Assembly: GCA_043783155.1 (NCBI GenBank)
Contig: JAYVZS010000141.1
Location: forward strand, 47,784-111,783
Reading direction: 5' to 3'
Origin: JAPLDA01 sp043783155
GTDB lineage: Bacteria > Bacteroidota > Bacteroidia > AKYH767-A > 2013-40CM-41-45
Length of the DNA: 64,000 bases
Below the pieces are notes generated by a model. It was not told the origin of the DNA and did no database searches. It saw only the letters and a list, made by a program, of their open reading frames with translations. The position numbers and the translations under genes are program-made. Positions 10,264 through 19,077 of the stretch are shown one piece after another; the first letter of the stretch is position 1, and every line of letters begins with the position of its first letter.

Positions 10264-10335
10264 TCACGCGGAGGCGCAAAGATCGCAAAGTTTTATCATG
10301 AAATTTTTCTTAGCGATCTTTGCGCCTCTGCGTGA
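10264..10335. repeat. 27-bp imperfect inverted repeat between GH2 and GH92 genes
   Basis: The arms at 10264-10290 and 10309-10335 match 25 of 27 positions (the right arm contains GATCTTTGCGCCTCTGCGTG) and enclose an 18-base loop. The transcript would fold into a long hairpin between the two glycosidase genes. Repeats with this kind of sequence are scattered through Bacteroidota intergenic DNA; here it could act as a processing or attenuation site. A spurious ATG at 10298 lies in its loop. Confidence 0.75.
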
Positions 10336-10351
10336 TTTAAAAAGATATTCA

Positions 10352-13153
10352 ATGAAAAAGATTCTCACCACATTATTCCTTATTCCTTATTCCTTATTCC
10401 TTTTTGGACAGACCGATTATACCAAATACGTCAACCCATTCATCGGAACCGGCGGTCACGGTCATACTTATCCTGGCGCTACTGTTCCGTTTGCCATGGT
10501 GCAGCTCAGTCCCGATACGCGCATCGACGGAAGCTGGGATGGCTGCGGGGGTTACCATTACAGTGATTCAATCATCTATGGTTTTTCTCATACACATTTA
10601 AGCGGAACAGGTTGTTCGGATTATGGTGATATCATGCTGATGCCGATGGACGGCGAACCGTCACTCGATAATAAAATTTATTCTTCAAAATTTTCTCACG
10701 CCGATGAATCAGCATCAGCCGGATATTACTCTGTGAAATTGAAAGATGATAACACGTTTGTGGAACTCACATCGACCACTCGCGTAGGAATACATCGTTA
10801 TACTTTTCTGAAGCCAGGAGATGTGTCTGTTGTTCTTGATCTCACGCATCGTGATAAATTACTAGAAGGGAAAATTCATAAAGTAAATACAACCACTTTT
10901 GAAGGATTGAGAAGATCAGAAGCATGGGCGAAAGATCAGTGGGTTTTTTATCGCATTGAGTTTTCGAAACCTGTTGTTGATTCATACATCGAAAAAAAGA
11001 ATGGCAATGATCAGAAAGCATGGTTCAAATTCAAACTCGACAGGAATGAAAAGTTATTGGTGAAAGTGGCCTTGTCGTCGGTGAGCGAATATGGCGCCGG
11101 AAAAAATATGGAAACGGAACTTCCCCATTGGGATTTTGATCGCGTTAAAATGGAAGCGCACGATGCATGGCAAAAAGAACTGACAAAGATTGAAGTGTCG
11201 GGCGGAACAGATGAGCAAATGAAAATTTTCTACACCGCTCTTTATCATACAATGATTCAACCGAATATTTATAACGATGTGGATGGACATTACCGTGGTC
11301 GTGACTTGAAAATTCACCAGGCAGATGGATTCAATTATTATTCAGTGTTTTCATTGTGGGATACGTTTCGTGCATGGCATCCGCTCATGACGATCATTGA
11401 TCGCAAACGTACACTCGACTACATCAAAACTTTTCTCGCGCAGTATGAACAGGGTGGCTTGCTTCCTGTCTGGGAATTATCTTCGAACGAAACGGAATGT
11501 ATGATCGGTTATCATTCTGTAAGCGTGATTGCAGATGCTGCCGTGAAAGGCATCACGGGTTTTAATATGGAAGAAGCATTTGAAGCGATGAAAAAAAGCG
11601 CTGAGTCGAGAGATCGTTATGGTCTTGCTGCTTATATGGATAAAGGTTGTTTGAGTGTAGAAGATGAAGCAAACTCCGTTTCTAAAACACTGGAGTATGC
11701 GTATGATGACTGGTGCATTGCACAGATGGCTCAACTGCTTCATCACGAAAAGGATTACCAGTATTTCATGGAGCGATCGCAGTCATGGAAAAATTTATAT
11801 GATCCTGAAACCGGTTTTATCCGTCCGAGAAAAAACGGCGGATGGCTGCAACCGTTTGATCCATTTGAAGTGAATAACAATTACACGGAAGCAAATGCGT
11901 GGCAATACACTTTTTTTGTTCCGCAGGAAATTCCTTCTTTGATTGAATTGTCAGGAGGAAAAGAAAAATTTGAAAAAAAATTAGATGATCTTTTTACTGC
12001 TGAAAGTAAAACAACGGGAAGGGAACAAGCGGATATCACAGGTATGATAGGACAATATGCACATGGTAACGAACCAAGTCATCACATGGCGTATTTATAT
12101 AACTATGTCGGCAAGCCACAAAAGACGGAAGCGAAAATAAAACAAATTCTGAATGAATTTTACCATGCCGCTCCCGACGGACTCATTGGCAACGAAGACT
12201 GCGGACAAATGAGCGCGTGGTTTGTAATGAGTGCAATCGGGTTGTACCAGGTTTGTCCGGGCAGAAATCACTTCGAAATTTCAAAACCTTTATTTGATCA
12301 CGTGAGTCTTTACCTGGATGAAACCAATCGTTTCATTCTGAGTTCTTCAGGAACGATGAAAAGCGATACGCTTGTAAAGATTTTGTATCACTTAACGGAC
12401 ATTAATAAGAAAGCGGATTTCATATCTTCTCCTATCACGATTGATCCGGTGGTGGAGTCAGATCAACTTGCTTTTAAGGATAAAATGAAAGTTCAGTTTT
12501 CAGCGGCTGTCGCTTCCGATAAAATTTATTACACTACCAATGGTTCGGTACCTGATCTTCAGTCTACGGTTTTTAATCCTAAGTCGCCCATCACAATCGA
12601 TTCGACTGTGACCTTTAAGGCGATGGCGGTAAGCGACAAGGGAAAGAAAAGCAAAATCGTAACAGCCTGTCTTCGCAAAAATCCTCATCCGGATTGGAAG
12701 ATTAAGATATTCTCCAAATATTCTCCCCAGTACACTGCAGGTGGTGACGATGGAATTATTGACGGCATACGTGGTGAGGCGGAGTGGACGAAAGGAAACT
12801 GGCAGGGTTGCCAGACTGATTTTGAATGCGTGATTGATCTTGGGAAAGTACAATCGATTTCAAAAGTTAGCGCCGGTTTTCTTCAGGATACACGTGCATG
12901 GATCATGATGCCGAAGCAGGCAGAGTTTAGTTTTTCAACCGACGGAATTAATTTTTCAGAGATGACTGCGATAAAAAATGCAGTGCGCGACAGCGATTAC
13001 ATCACCCAGACAAAAGATTTTTCAGGAACGGTAAAAGTGAAAAAAGTGCGCTACGTAAAAGTGAAAGCCATCAACTACGGAAAACTTCCCGAGTGGCACA
13101 TGGGCGCCGGCGGACAAGCGTGGATTTTCCTCGATGAGATTAGTGTTGAGTAA
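10352..13153 (+). CDS. GH92 alpha-mannosidase with C-terminal discoidin-like domain
   Basis: Calcium-dependent exo-alpha-mannosidase family, typically alpha-1,2 and acting on high-mannose N-glycans. The start at 10352 gives a proper signal peptide (MKKILTTLFLIPYSLFLFGQ); the in-frame ATG at 10298 would add 18 residues translated from the inverted repeat. GH92 blocks are visible: YVNPFIGTGGHGHTYPGAT, GCGGYHYSD, FSHTHLSGTGC, SLWDTFRAWHPLMT, GNEPSHHMAYLYNYVG and NEDCGQMSAWFVMSAIGLY. After the catalytic barrel come a chitobiase-C-like segment (IYYTTNGSVPD) and an F5/8-type domain (CVIDLGKVQSIS to the end), the same arrangement as the GH20 protein. It completes the glycosidase set of this cluster. 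Confidence 0.93.
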   Translation: MKKILTTLFLIPYSLFLFGQTDYTKYVNPFIGTGGHGHTYPGATVPFAMVQLSPDTRIDGSWDGCGGYHYSDSIIYGFSHTHLSGTGCSDYGDIMLMPMDGEPSLDNKIYSSKFSHADESASAGYYSVKLKDDNTFVELTSTTRVGIHRYTFLKPGDVSVVLDLTHRDKLLEGKIHKVNTTTFEGLRRSEAWAKDQWVFYRIEFSKPVVDSYIEKKNGNDQKAWFKFKLDRNEKLLVKVALSSVSEYGAGKNMETELPHWDFDRVKMEAHDAWQKELTKIEVSGGTDEQMKIFYTALYHTMIQPNIYNDVDGHYRGRDLKIHQADGFNYYSVFSLWDTFRAWHPLMTIIDRKRTLDYIKTFLAQYEQGGLLPVWELSSNETECMIGYHSVSVIADAAVKGITGFNMEEAFEAMKKSAESRDRYGLAAYMDKGCLSVEDEANSVSKTLEYAYDDWCIAQMAQLLHHEKDYQYFMERSQSWKNLYDPETGFIRPRKNGGWLQPFDPFEVNNNYTEANAWQYTFFVPQEIPSLIELSGGKEKFEKKLDDLFTAESKTTGREQADITGMIGQYAHGNEPSHHMAYLYNYVGKPQKTEAKIKQILNEFYHAAPDGLIGNEDCGQMSAWFVMSAIGLYQVCPGRNHFEISKPLFDHVSLYLDETNRFILSSSGTMKSDTLVKILYHLTDINKKADFISSPITIDPVVESDQLAFKDKMKVQFSAAVASDKIYYTTNGSVPDLQSTVFNPKSPITIDSTVTFKAMAVSDKGKKSKIVTACLRKNPHPDWKIKIFSKYSPQYTAGGDDGIIDGIRGEAEWTKGNWQGCQTDFECVIDLGKVQSISKVSAGFLQDTRAWIMMPKQAEFSFSTDGINFSEMTAIKNAVRDSDYITQTKDFSGTVKVKKVRYVKVKAINYGKLPEWHMGAGGQAWIFLDEISVE

Positions 13154-13169
13154 AGTGCGATGTAGAGAG

Positions 13170-13213
13170 TATAAAGTATATAGTACTCTATACTTGATAC
13201 TCCATACTTTATA
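13170..13213. terminator. Possible bidirectional terminator between convergent genes
   Basis: A perfect 10-bp AT-rich inverted repeat (TATAAAGTAT at 13170-13179, ATACTTTATA at 13204-13213) sits in the 81-bp gap between the GH92 gene (+) and the DHA2 transporter (-). The position suits a bidirectional terminator, but the stem has little GC, so this is only plausible. Confidence 0.35.
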
Positions 13214-13234
13214 TAATATCAGTCTTTCCAACGT

Positions 13235-14785
13235 CTAATGAGCATCCACCGGAACAGCAACCGATTTTTTAAATCGTTGCATAAACAATAGCGGAATACA
13301 AAGAACAAAAAACATTCCTGTAAACCAGAAGCCGTCCATGTAACTCAACAGAAAAGTCTGTTTTAGCACAGCGCCTTCAATCGCTTTGTAAGCAAGTGAT
13401 GTAGCGTCAACAGCAGCATACCCTTTCGCGATAAAAGCATTGTACATGTTGTTGAAGCGCTCAACAAAAGCCGGGTTAAATTGATTCACGCTTTCCAACA
13501 AAACGGAACGATGAAATCCCTGTCGCAGGTGAATGAGTGTGGTGATTAATGCGATTCCGAATGAGCCACCAAGTTGTCGCATCATGTTATTCAATCCCGT
13601 TGCCTGTGAAAGATCTTTCGGTTGCACTTCACTGAAGGCAAGAGCGGTGAGCGGAACAAAGAGTAAACTCAACCCGACTCCTCGCAGTATAAGGGGGATG
13701 TAGAAATTACTTTCACCCGATGCAAGATTTGATTTTCCGAGTGTGAATGTAAATAAATAGAAAAAGAAAAAGCCGAGTGATGCTAATATCTGTGCAGGAA
13801 TTTTGTTCTGGAGCATTTTTCCTACCAGCGGCATCATCATGATCGTAGCCAATCCGCCGGGGATCAACAACTCTCCCGTCTGTTGCGCCGTGAATCCTAA
13901 CAGGTTCTGGCAGAAGATCGGAAAAATAAATACAGATGCAAACAATCCGAATCCGAGAATGAATGTCGTGAACATACCAATGGCAAGCGAACGGTTTTTC
14001 ATGATGCGAAGATTCACGACCGGATGTTCGGCGTACAATTCCTGCAATACGAATCCTGTCATCGACAACACAGAAAGAATCGTGAGCAAAGTGATATAAG
14101 GCGTATTGAACCAGTCTTCACTTTCTCCTCTTTCCAAGACAATCTGAAGAGATCCGATCCCGACCGTCAGCAAAATAATTCCAAGCCAGTCCACGTGATC
14201 GCTTTGATGTTGTGCATGCACAGAATCTTTGATGAAGTTAAGAGTGAGTAAGACGGCAATGATGCCGAGTGGAATGTTGATGAAAAATATCCATGGCCAT
14301 GTCCAGTGATCGGTGATGACTCCGCCAAGTGTCGGTCCGAATGTCGGTCCGACAACAACTCCCAATCCGAACAGAGCCATCGCCGTACCGAGTTGTTTCT
14401 TCGGCCACGATTCAATCAGGATGGCTTGAGCCGTCGATAATAATCCGCCACCACCGATGCCTTGTATGAATCTGAAAATAATAAGTTCCCAGATGTTGTG
14501 CGCATTTCCGCAGAAGAAAGATGCAATCGTAAAGAGCACAATGGAAGCTGTGAAATAACTTCTGCGTCCGTAGCGATTGCTCAGCCAGCCGCTCATCGGA
14601 AGAATGATTACGTTCGCGACAGCATAAGCCGTTACCACCCAACCGACGTCTTCGAGAGTCGCTCCGAGATTTCCCATGATCTGCGGCAACGATACATTCA
14701 CAACAGTCGTATCAATCAATTCAAGCAATGCAGCAAGAATGACTGTGAAGGTAATGATGAATTTTCTAAAACCTGTTTCTACCAT
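13235..14785 (-). CDS. DHA2-family MFS multidrug efflux transporter (EmrB/QacA type)
   Basis: Inner-membrane proton-drug antiporter with 14 predicted transmembrane segments over 516 residues. MFS motif A is GWLSNRYGRR after TM2, the motif of TM1 is LIDTTVVNVSLPQI, and the antiporter motif C is GLGVVVGPTFGPTLGG in TM5. It is the last gene of a four-gene minus-strand operon: TetR, TolC-type channel, HlyD-type adaptor, then this pump. The set forms a complete EmrAB-TolC-like tripartite exporter across both membranes. Substrates cannot be told from sequence. Confidence 0.92.
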   Translation of the reverse strand: MVETGFRKFIITFTVILAALLELIDTTVVNVSLPQIMGNLGATLEDVGWVVTAYAVANVIILPMSGWLSNRYGRRSYFTASIVLFTIASFFCGNAHNIWELIIFRFIQGIGGGGLLSTAQAILIESWPKKQLGTAMALFGLGVVVGPTFGPTLGGVITDHWTWPWIFFINIPLGIIAVLLTLNFIKDSVHAQHQSDHVDWLGIILLTVGIGSLQIVLERGESEDWFNTPYITLLTILSVLSMTGFVLQELYAEHPVVNLRIMKNRSLAIGMFTTFILGFGLFASVFIFPIFCQNLLGFTAQQTGELLIPGGLATIMMMPLVGKMLQNKIPAQILASLGFFFFYLFTFTLGKSNLASGESNFYIPLILRGVGLSLLFVPLTALAFSEVQPKDLSQATGLNNMMRQLGGSFGIALITTLIHLRQGFHRSVLLESVNQFNPAFVERFNNMYNAFIAKGYAAVDATSLAYKAIEGAVLKQTFLLSYMDGFWFTGMFFVLCIPLLFMQRFKKSVAVPVDAH

Positions 14786-14791
14786 TTTATT

Positions 14792-14848
14792 GTTTACGGT
14801 TTACATGTTTGTTGTTGACGGTTAGAAGCAGAACTATAAACCGTAAAC
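14792..14848. repeat. 12-bp perfect inverted repeat in efflux operon spacer
   Basis: GTTTACGGTTTA at 14792-14803 and TAAACCGTAAAC at 14837-14848 are exact reverse complements in the 72-bp gap between the HlyD and MFS genes. The hairpin could modulate expression of the downstream pump or protect mRNA; it has no T-run and is not a clear terminator. Confidence 0.6.
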
Positions 14849-14857
14849 TGTAAACGA

Positions 14858-15904
14858 TTAGTCTATCTTAACCGACACTCTCACACTCATTCCTGCTCTC
14901 AGTTTATCGGCTATCTCTTTATCCGCATTCAGTTTTATTTTCACCGGAATGCGCTGCACCACTTTTACATAATTTCCTGTTGCATTATCGGGAGGAAGTA
15001 AACTGAACTTCGCACCTGTAGCGGGAGAGAAGGAATAAACCGTTCCCTGTATTGCCTGATCAGGAAATGCATCTGTATTTATTTCTACCGGTAAACCAAC
15101 TTTCATTTTTTCAAGTTGTGTTTCTTTGAAGTTGGCGATTACATAAATTCCGCTTTCGGAAACAACAGAGAAGAGGGGAGTTCCGGCATTTACAAATTGA
15201 CCCGACTGGATATTTTTCCTTGAAGCCAATCCCGAAGCGGGAGCGATGATGGTTGCGTAACTTAACTGAAGTTTCGCGTAATCAAGATCTGCCTGGCGCT
15301 GAGCGATTGAACTTTGTGCGACACCAACCTGCTGGCTCACCGACTGCTCCTGCATCGAAGCGGAAGATTGTTGCTTCGTAATGGATTCCAGCTGCGCTTC
15401 GGCAGAAAGTTTTTCCGCTTTCGCCGCATCGTATTGTTGCTCCGTGACCGCTTTATCTTTCAACAGGTTTTCATAGCGGTTAAAATCCTGTGTCGCTTTC
15501 CAAACACGCACTTTCGCCGCTTCCACGTTTGAAGACGCACTTGAGATATTCGCCTGTGCTGTTCCGACATTTGCTTTTGCGACAGAAATATTCGCGGTCG
15601 CATTGTCGAGTGCTGCCTGTGCCTGAAGCTCTTTTATTTTCAGATCGCGGTCGTCGAGTTTTACCAGCGTATCGCCTTTGTTAACGTGTTGGTTTTCTTC
15701 GAAGCGGATTTCATCCACATAACCCGAAACGCGCGACAGCACCGGGCTGATATCGGTATCCAGCTGTGCATCGTCCGTATCAACATGATGGAGGGAATAA
15801 ATGTATTTGTTGATTCCGAAAACTGCCGCACTTATCATCACGATTGCAAGGATGATCAATGGTGTTCTTTTTTTCTTTGATTTTTTTTCTTCAGTATTTT
15901 CCAT
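14858..15904 (-). CDS. HlyD-family membrane fusion protein (EmrA-like)
   Basis: Periplasmic adaptor that links the DHA2 pump to the outer-membrane channel. A cytoplasmic basic stretch (KKSKKKRT) and one transmembrane helix (about 14-36) are followed by a split barrel-sandwich (lipoyl-like) domain: first half SGYVDEIRFEENQHVNKGD, second half SGLASRKNIQSGQFVNAGTPL. A long Ala/Gln/Ser-rich coiled coil lies between them (about 75-205). VDTDDAQLDTDISPVLSRVSG is the usual EmrA-type opening. Length 348 is typical. It lies between the TolC-like and MFS genes of the operon. Confidence 0.92.
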   Translation of the reverse strand: MENTEEKKSKKKRTPLIILAIVMISAAVFGINKYIYSLHHVDTDDAQLDTDISPVLSRVSGYVDEIRFEENQHVNKGDTLVKLDDRDLKIKELQAQAALDNATANISVAKANVGTAQANISSASSNVEAAKVRVWKATQDFNRYENLLKDKAVTEQQYDAAKAEKLSAEAQLESITKQQSSASMQEQSVSQQVGVAQSSIAQRQADLDYAKLQLSYATIIAPASGLASRKNIQSGQFVNAGTPLFSVVSESGIYVIANFKETQLEKMKVGLPVEINTDAFPDQAIQGTVYSFSPATGAKFSLLPPDNATGNYVKVVQRIPVKIKLNADKEIADKLRAGMSVRVSVKID

Positions 15905-15974
15905 GATGTTTTTTTTCTTGGTTCTAATATCTTGGTTCTTGTATCTGGTATCCTGTATCTGGTTTCCTGATTCT
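15905..15974. repeat. Degenerate short tandem repeat in operon spacer
   Basis: The gap between the TolC-like and HlyD genes consists of degenerate copies of a roughly 10-12-base unit around TTGGTTCT / TATCTGGT. Such tandem micro-repeats recur in Bacteroidota intergenic regions. No gene or promoter is evident. Confidence 0.5.
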
Positions 15975-17288
15975 TTAATTCACCTTACCGGTCGACTTCA
16001 ATAATTTATAGTATGCCACTTGTGTGTCTGCCTTCGCTATGGCGAGATTAATTTTCGCGTTCAGCAACGCATTGTCGGCATCCAGCAAATCACTCATCAC
16101 AACGAAATTGTTTTTGTATTTCGAATCGGTGATGCGGTAATTTTCTTCGGCCTGTTCCACTGATTTTTGTAACACTTCAATTCTTCGTTTCGATTCTTTT
16201 AATGAAAGATAATTTTGGTTGACTTCCATTTTCACAGCATCCGATAATAAATCAAGTGACGCTTTGTTTTGGCTGAGCGTCGCTTTTGCTTCCGCAATAG
16301 TGTGTTTGTTTGAATAGAGGCGCATGAGGTCCCACGAAAAAAATATTCCGGCATCCCACGTAAAAGTAAATTCATCCTGCGGCGGAATTACACGCGGATT
16401 CGGACGCATGTCATACATGTTTCCTCCTACACTGATCTGGGGCATGAAACTGTTTTGTGAAATCTTCAGGTTGTTTTCGGCTGATTTCATGCGCAGGTTG
16501 GTTGCCTGCAAATCATTCCGCGTGGAGGCAGCCAGTGTCATGTAGTCGGCCAATGGTTTTTCTTCATTCACTTTGCCAGATGAAGTTGAATCCACATCCA
16601 TGATCACATCATTCAATCCAAGCATCAGGTTCATGTTGTAATTGGCAATGCTTTCACTATTTTCAATATCCATCTGTGTCAATTCAACATTCGATTGCTG
16701 AAGCTGCCAGCGAAGCAAATCATTGTGTGTTGCTGTTCCTTGTTGTTCCATGTGTTGCATCTCGTCAACGTGCTGTGTAACCTGTTTCATATTATCGGCA
16801 AGAATTTTTTTCGACTCTTTTATTTTGTTAAGGTTATAATACGCCTGGATGATGTTATACGTGATTTCATCTTTGTCCTTGTCAGCATCTAATTTCGCGG
16901 CCTGCTGTAAAAGCTGTAAGGAAGTCTGCGCATACTTCAACCGGAAACCTGAGAAGACTGTTTCACTCACCGACAAACGTGTTGAATAAGTATTTACATA
17001 TACCGGAAAAAGAGAAAACGGTTCGAGCCCGGGAAAGTGAATCAGCGGTTCGTTGATGTCGCTCAGGCGCTGATAGTTGGCCGACAAGTTCACAGCCGGT
17101 AGAACAGCATCAATGGCCTGGCTATATTTCGCGTCAGCAATGTCTGATTTGCTCTGCGAAATTTTCAGCGACTTACTGTTATCGAGACCAAGTTTGATTG
17201 CCTGCTCAAGACTGATTTGCTGATGTTGTTGTGCTGATACCGCTGCAAAGAACAGGGTGAAAAGGAAGACGAGTTGTAGTTTATTCAT
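15975..17288 (-). CDS. TolC-family outer-membrane efflux protein
   Basis: Outer-membrane trimeric channel subunit. A signal peptide (MNKLQLVFLFTLFFAAVSAQ) is followed by the two OEP repeats: ISLEQAIKLGLDNSKSLK with a long helical stretch, and a second repeat starting near NDLQATNLRMKSAENNLKISQ. Length 437 is normal. The gene begins 21 bp after the TetR gene and precedes the HlyD gene, so the channel is dedicated to this pump. Helical hairpins rich in Asn, Gln and Leu match the alpha-barrel; no lipobox Cys is seen. Confidence 0.9.
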   Translation of the reverse strand: MNKLQLVFLFTLFFAAVSAQQHQQISLEQAIKLGLDNSKSLKISQSKSDIADAKYSQAIDAVLPAVNLSANYQRLSDINEPLIHFPGLEPFSLFPVYVNTYSTRLSVSETVFSGFRLKYAQTSLQLLQQAAKLDADKDKDEITYNIIQAYYNLNKIKESKKILADNMKQVTQHVDEMQHMEQQGTATHNDLLRWQLQQSNVELTQMDIENSESIANYNMNLMLGLNDVIMDVDSTSSGKVNEEKPLADYMTLAASTRNDLQATNLRMKSAENNLKISQNSFMPQISVGGNMYDMRPNPRVIPPQDEFTFTWDAGIFFSWDLMRLYSNKHTIAEAKATLSQNKASLDLLSDAVKMEVNQNYLSLKESKRRIEVLQKSVEQAEENYRITDSKYKNNFVVMSDLLDADNALLNAKINLAIAKADTQVAYYKLLKSTGKVN

Positions 17289-17309
17289 GGCGCTTTTATA
17301 ATAGGGAAA

Positions 17310-17933
17310 TTATTTTTTGATGACTAAATGATTCGTCAGCAATTCCCGCAAATGTTTTTTAACACGCAGTTTATTTTTTTCATCAAAGATTGTATTGGTC
17401 TTAGGATCGAGGTTGAGTAGTTTGCAAACCATCATCGACGAATCCGTTACTTTCGAAATGGTTCCGACCAGCGTCGCAATCGTACATTCAATGTCAACTT
17501 TCCTGAATACTTTTTTACGCTGACCTTCTTCAATCATCTTGCGAATTTCATTCATGTTGCGCATGAGAATTCCTGTAATCACTTCATGCATTTTAGAACG
17601 TTGCTGCAAGGCGATTTCACGTTGAAGAATTTTATGGAACCGGTGATTGTCGAAAATACGGTCCACATAGATGTCGACGAGCTTTTCAATTTTGGTAATC
17701 GGATCATATTGTTTCTGGTTCAGCGACTGAAGTTTTTCATGGGCACCTCCGGCACGATATTCTACCAGCGCTTCAAACAATTTTTCTTTCGAACCGAAAT
17801 AATAAGAAACCATGGCCACGTTGATATGTGCTTTCGTAGCAAGTGTACGTACGGAAGTGCCTTCGTACCCATGCTCGGCAAAAAGTGCTTCCGCGACTTC
17901 CAATATCTGTTCTCTCTTGTTTATTGTTTTCAA
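17310..17933 (-). CDS. TetR/AcrR-family transcriptional repressor of the efflux operon
   Basis: DNA-binding regulator, first gene of the operon and probably autoregulatory. The N-terminal helix-turn-helix is clear: KREQILEVAEALFAEHGYEGTSVRTLATKAHINVAMVSYYF, then GSKEKLFEALVEY. The C-terminal ligand domain is divergent, as usual. Starts are both TTG: 17954 would place the start inside a palindromic operator, while 17933 (TTG AAA ACA ATA AAC AAG) leaves both operators in the leader, so 17933 is preferred. The natural ligand is probably a substrate of the pump, but this is inference. Confidence 0.87.
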   Translation of the reverse strand: MKTINKREQILEVAEALFAEHGYEGTSVRTLATKAHINVAMVSYYFGSKEKLFEALVEYRAGGAHEKLQSLNQKQYDPITKIEKLVDIYVDRIFDNHRFHKILQREIALQQRSKMHEVITGILMRNMNEIRKMIEEGQRKKVFRKVDIECTIATLVGTISKVTDSSMMVCKLLNLDPKTNTIFDEKNKLRVKKHLRELLTNHLVIKK

Positions 17934-17946
17934 AACGGGGGCAAAG

Positions 17947-17979
17947 TTAAACAAGTGTTTAAATTAAACAAATGTTTAA
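17947..17979. promoter_or_regulatory. Twin palindromic TetR-type operators
   Basis: Two copies of TTAAACA-N2-TGTTTAA lie side by side: TTAAACAAGTGTTTAA at 17947-17962 and TTAAACAAATGTTTAA at 17964-17979. Each has perfect 7-bp arms, and their centres are 17 bp apart. They sit immediately before the TetR gene, the expected place for autorepression of the efflux operon. The divergent AraC gene starts 100 bp away and might also be affected. Assigning TetR as the binder is inference from position and symmetry. Confidence 0.8.
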
Positions 17980-18079
17980 TAAATTTTTTAGGGGGTAACT
18001 GAAGAGGTCGCTCCCGACAGGAAATTATGCTTCTATTGTTGAAGTTTTACCTTTACATCTTCAAATAAACAATCTGTCT

Positions 18080-18967
18080 GTGTCTGAACGAAAGATCACC
18101 CCTTCCTTTGATTTATACAAAACGCTTGACAATGACAAGCGTTTTGAGTTCAGCCTGCTGGAAGAAAGCTACCATCCGTATGATGCTTCACTGCCGCATC
18201 GTCATAATTATTTTGAAATCCTGTTGTTCAAAGAGAGCGGTGGAACACATGAAATTGATTTTGCGGCTTATCCGATCAAAGAGAATTCGCTTCACTTCAT
18301 TTCACCCGAACAGGTGCACGTGATGCGAAGGGAAAAGCATGTAACCGGATATGTATTGTCCTTTACCAAAGAATTTTTCCTGGAAGAAATGAATGGTTCG
18401 GCTTTTCTTGATAGTCTTCCTTTTTTTAATAACCCATATACATCTCCCGTCGCCGGTCTCAGTAATTCGGAGCTGCAAAAGCAACTGTCAGAAATCATTT
18501 CGAAAATGCAACAGGAATATTTTTCTTCAAATGAGGATAAGACGGAGTTACTCTTACCTTATCTTTCCATCTTTCTCGTCCTAGCGAAGCGAGTGTATGC
18601 TTCGGAAACTGTTTCCGGGAAATCCATTCCTGTCCGTTCAGATAATACCTACAAATTTAAAAAACTGGTGGAACAGAATTTCAGACAGATGAAATCTGTT
18701 GCCGAATATGCTGAGATACTTAACATCACCTCGGGTCATCTGAATGATACGGTTCAGAAGGAAATCGGGAAAACCACCAGTGAGATTATTCACGAGCGGA
18801 TTATCCTGGAAGCAAAACGCCTGTTGTATCATTCACCAAAAAGTGTGAAGGAGATCGCGTATGAACTTTTGTATGACGACCCTTCTTACTTCGCCCGTTT
18901 TTTCAAGACGCATACACAGCTAACGCCTGAACAATTCAGAAAGCGCATCCGTGAAAAATACCAGTGA
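18080..18967 (+). CDS. AraC-family transcriptional regulator
   Basis: Cytoplasmic activator-type regulator with an N-terminal cupin-like sensing domain (HRHNYFEILLFKESGGTHEID and FISPEQVHVM, about residues 40-95) and a C-terminal double helix-turn-helix (about 190-290: VAEYAEILNITSGHLNDTVQ, then KEIAYELLYDDPSYFARFFK and THTQLTPEQFRKR). The start is GTG at 18080. It is transcribed divergently from the TetR operon and followed by an unrelated T9SS gene. The target is unknown; the efflux operon next door is a candidate. Confidence 0.9.
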   Translation: MSERKITPSFDLYKTLDNDKRFEFSLLEESYHPYDASLPHRHNYFEILLFKESGGTHEIDFAAYPIKENSLHFISPEQVHVMRREKHVTGYVLSFTKEFFLEEMNGSAFLDSLPFFNNPYTSPVAGLSNSELQKQLSEIISKMQQEYFSSNEDKTELLLPYLSIFLVLAKRVYASETVSGKSIPVRSDNTYKFKKLVEQNFRQMKSVAEYAEILNITSGHLNDTVQKEIGKTTSEIIHERIILEAKRLLYHSPKSVKEIAYELLYDDPSYFARFFKTHTQLTPEQFRKRIREKYQ

Positions 18968-19077
18968 TTCCGTATTATTGTTATTGATATAGGAGTATAA
19001 TAGCTATACTCTTGCATTGAAATAGTCGATTGATTTATTAACATTCTTAATTCATCATTGATAAATAACAAACTCCA

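Noticed and set aside
10298..10351. N-terminal extension of the GH92 protein from an ATG at 10298
   Set aside because: The extra codons are the loop and right arm of an inverted repeat; the signal peptide begins cleanly at 10352.
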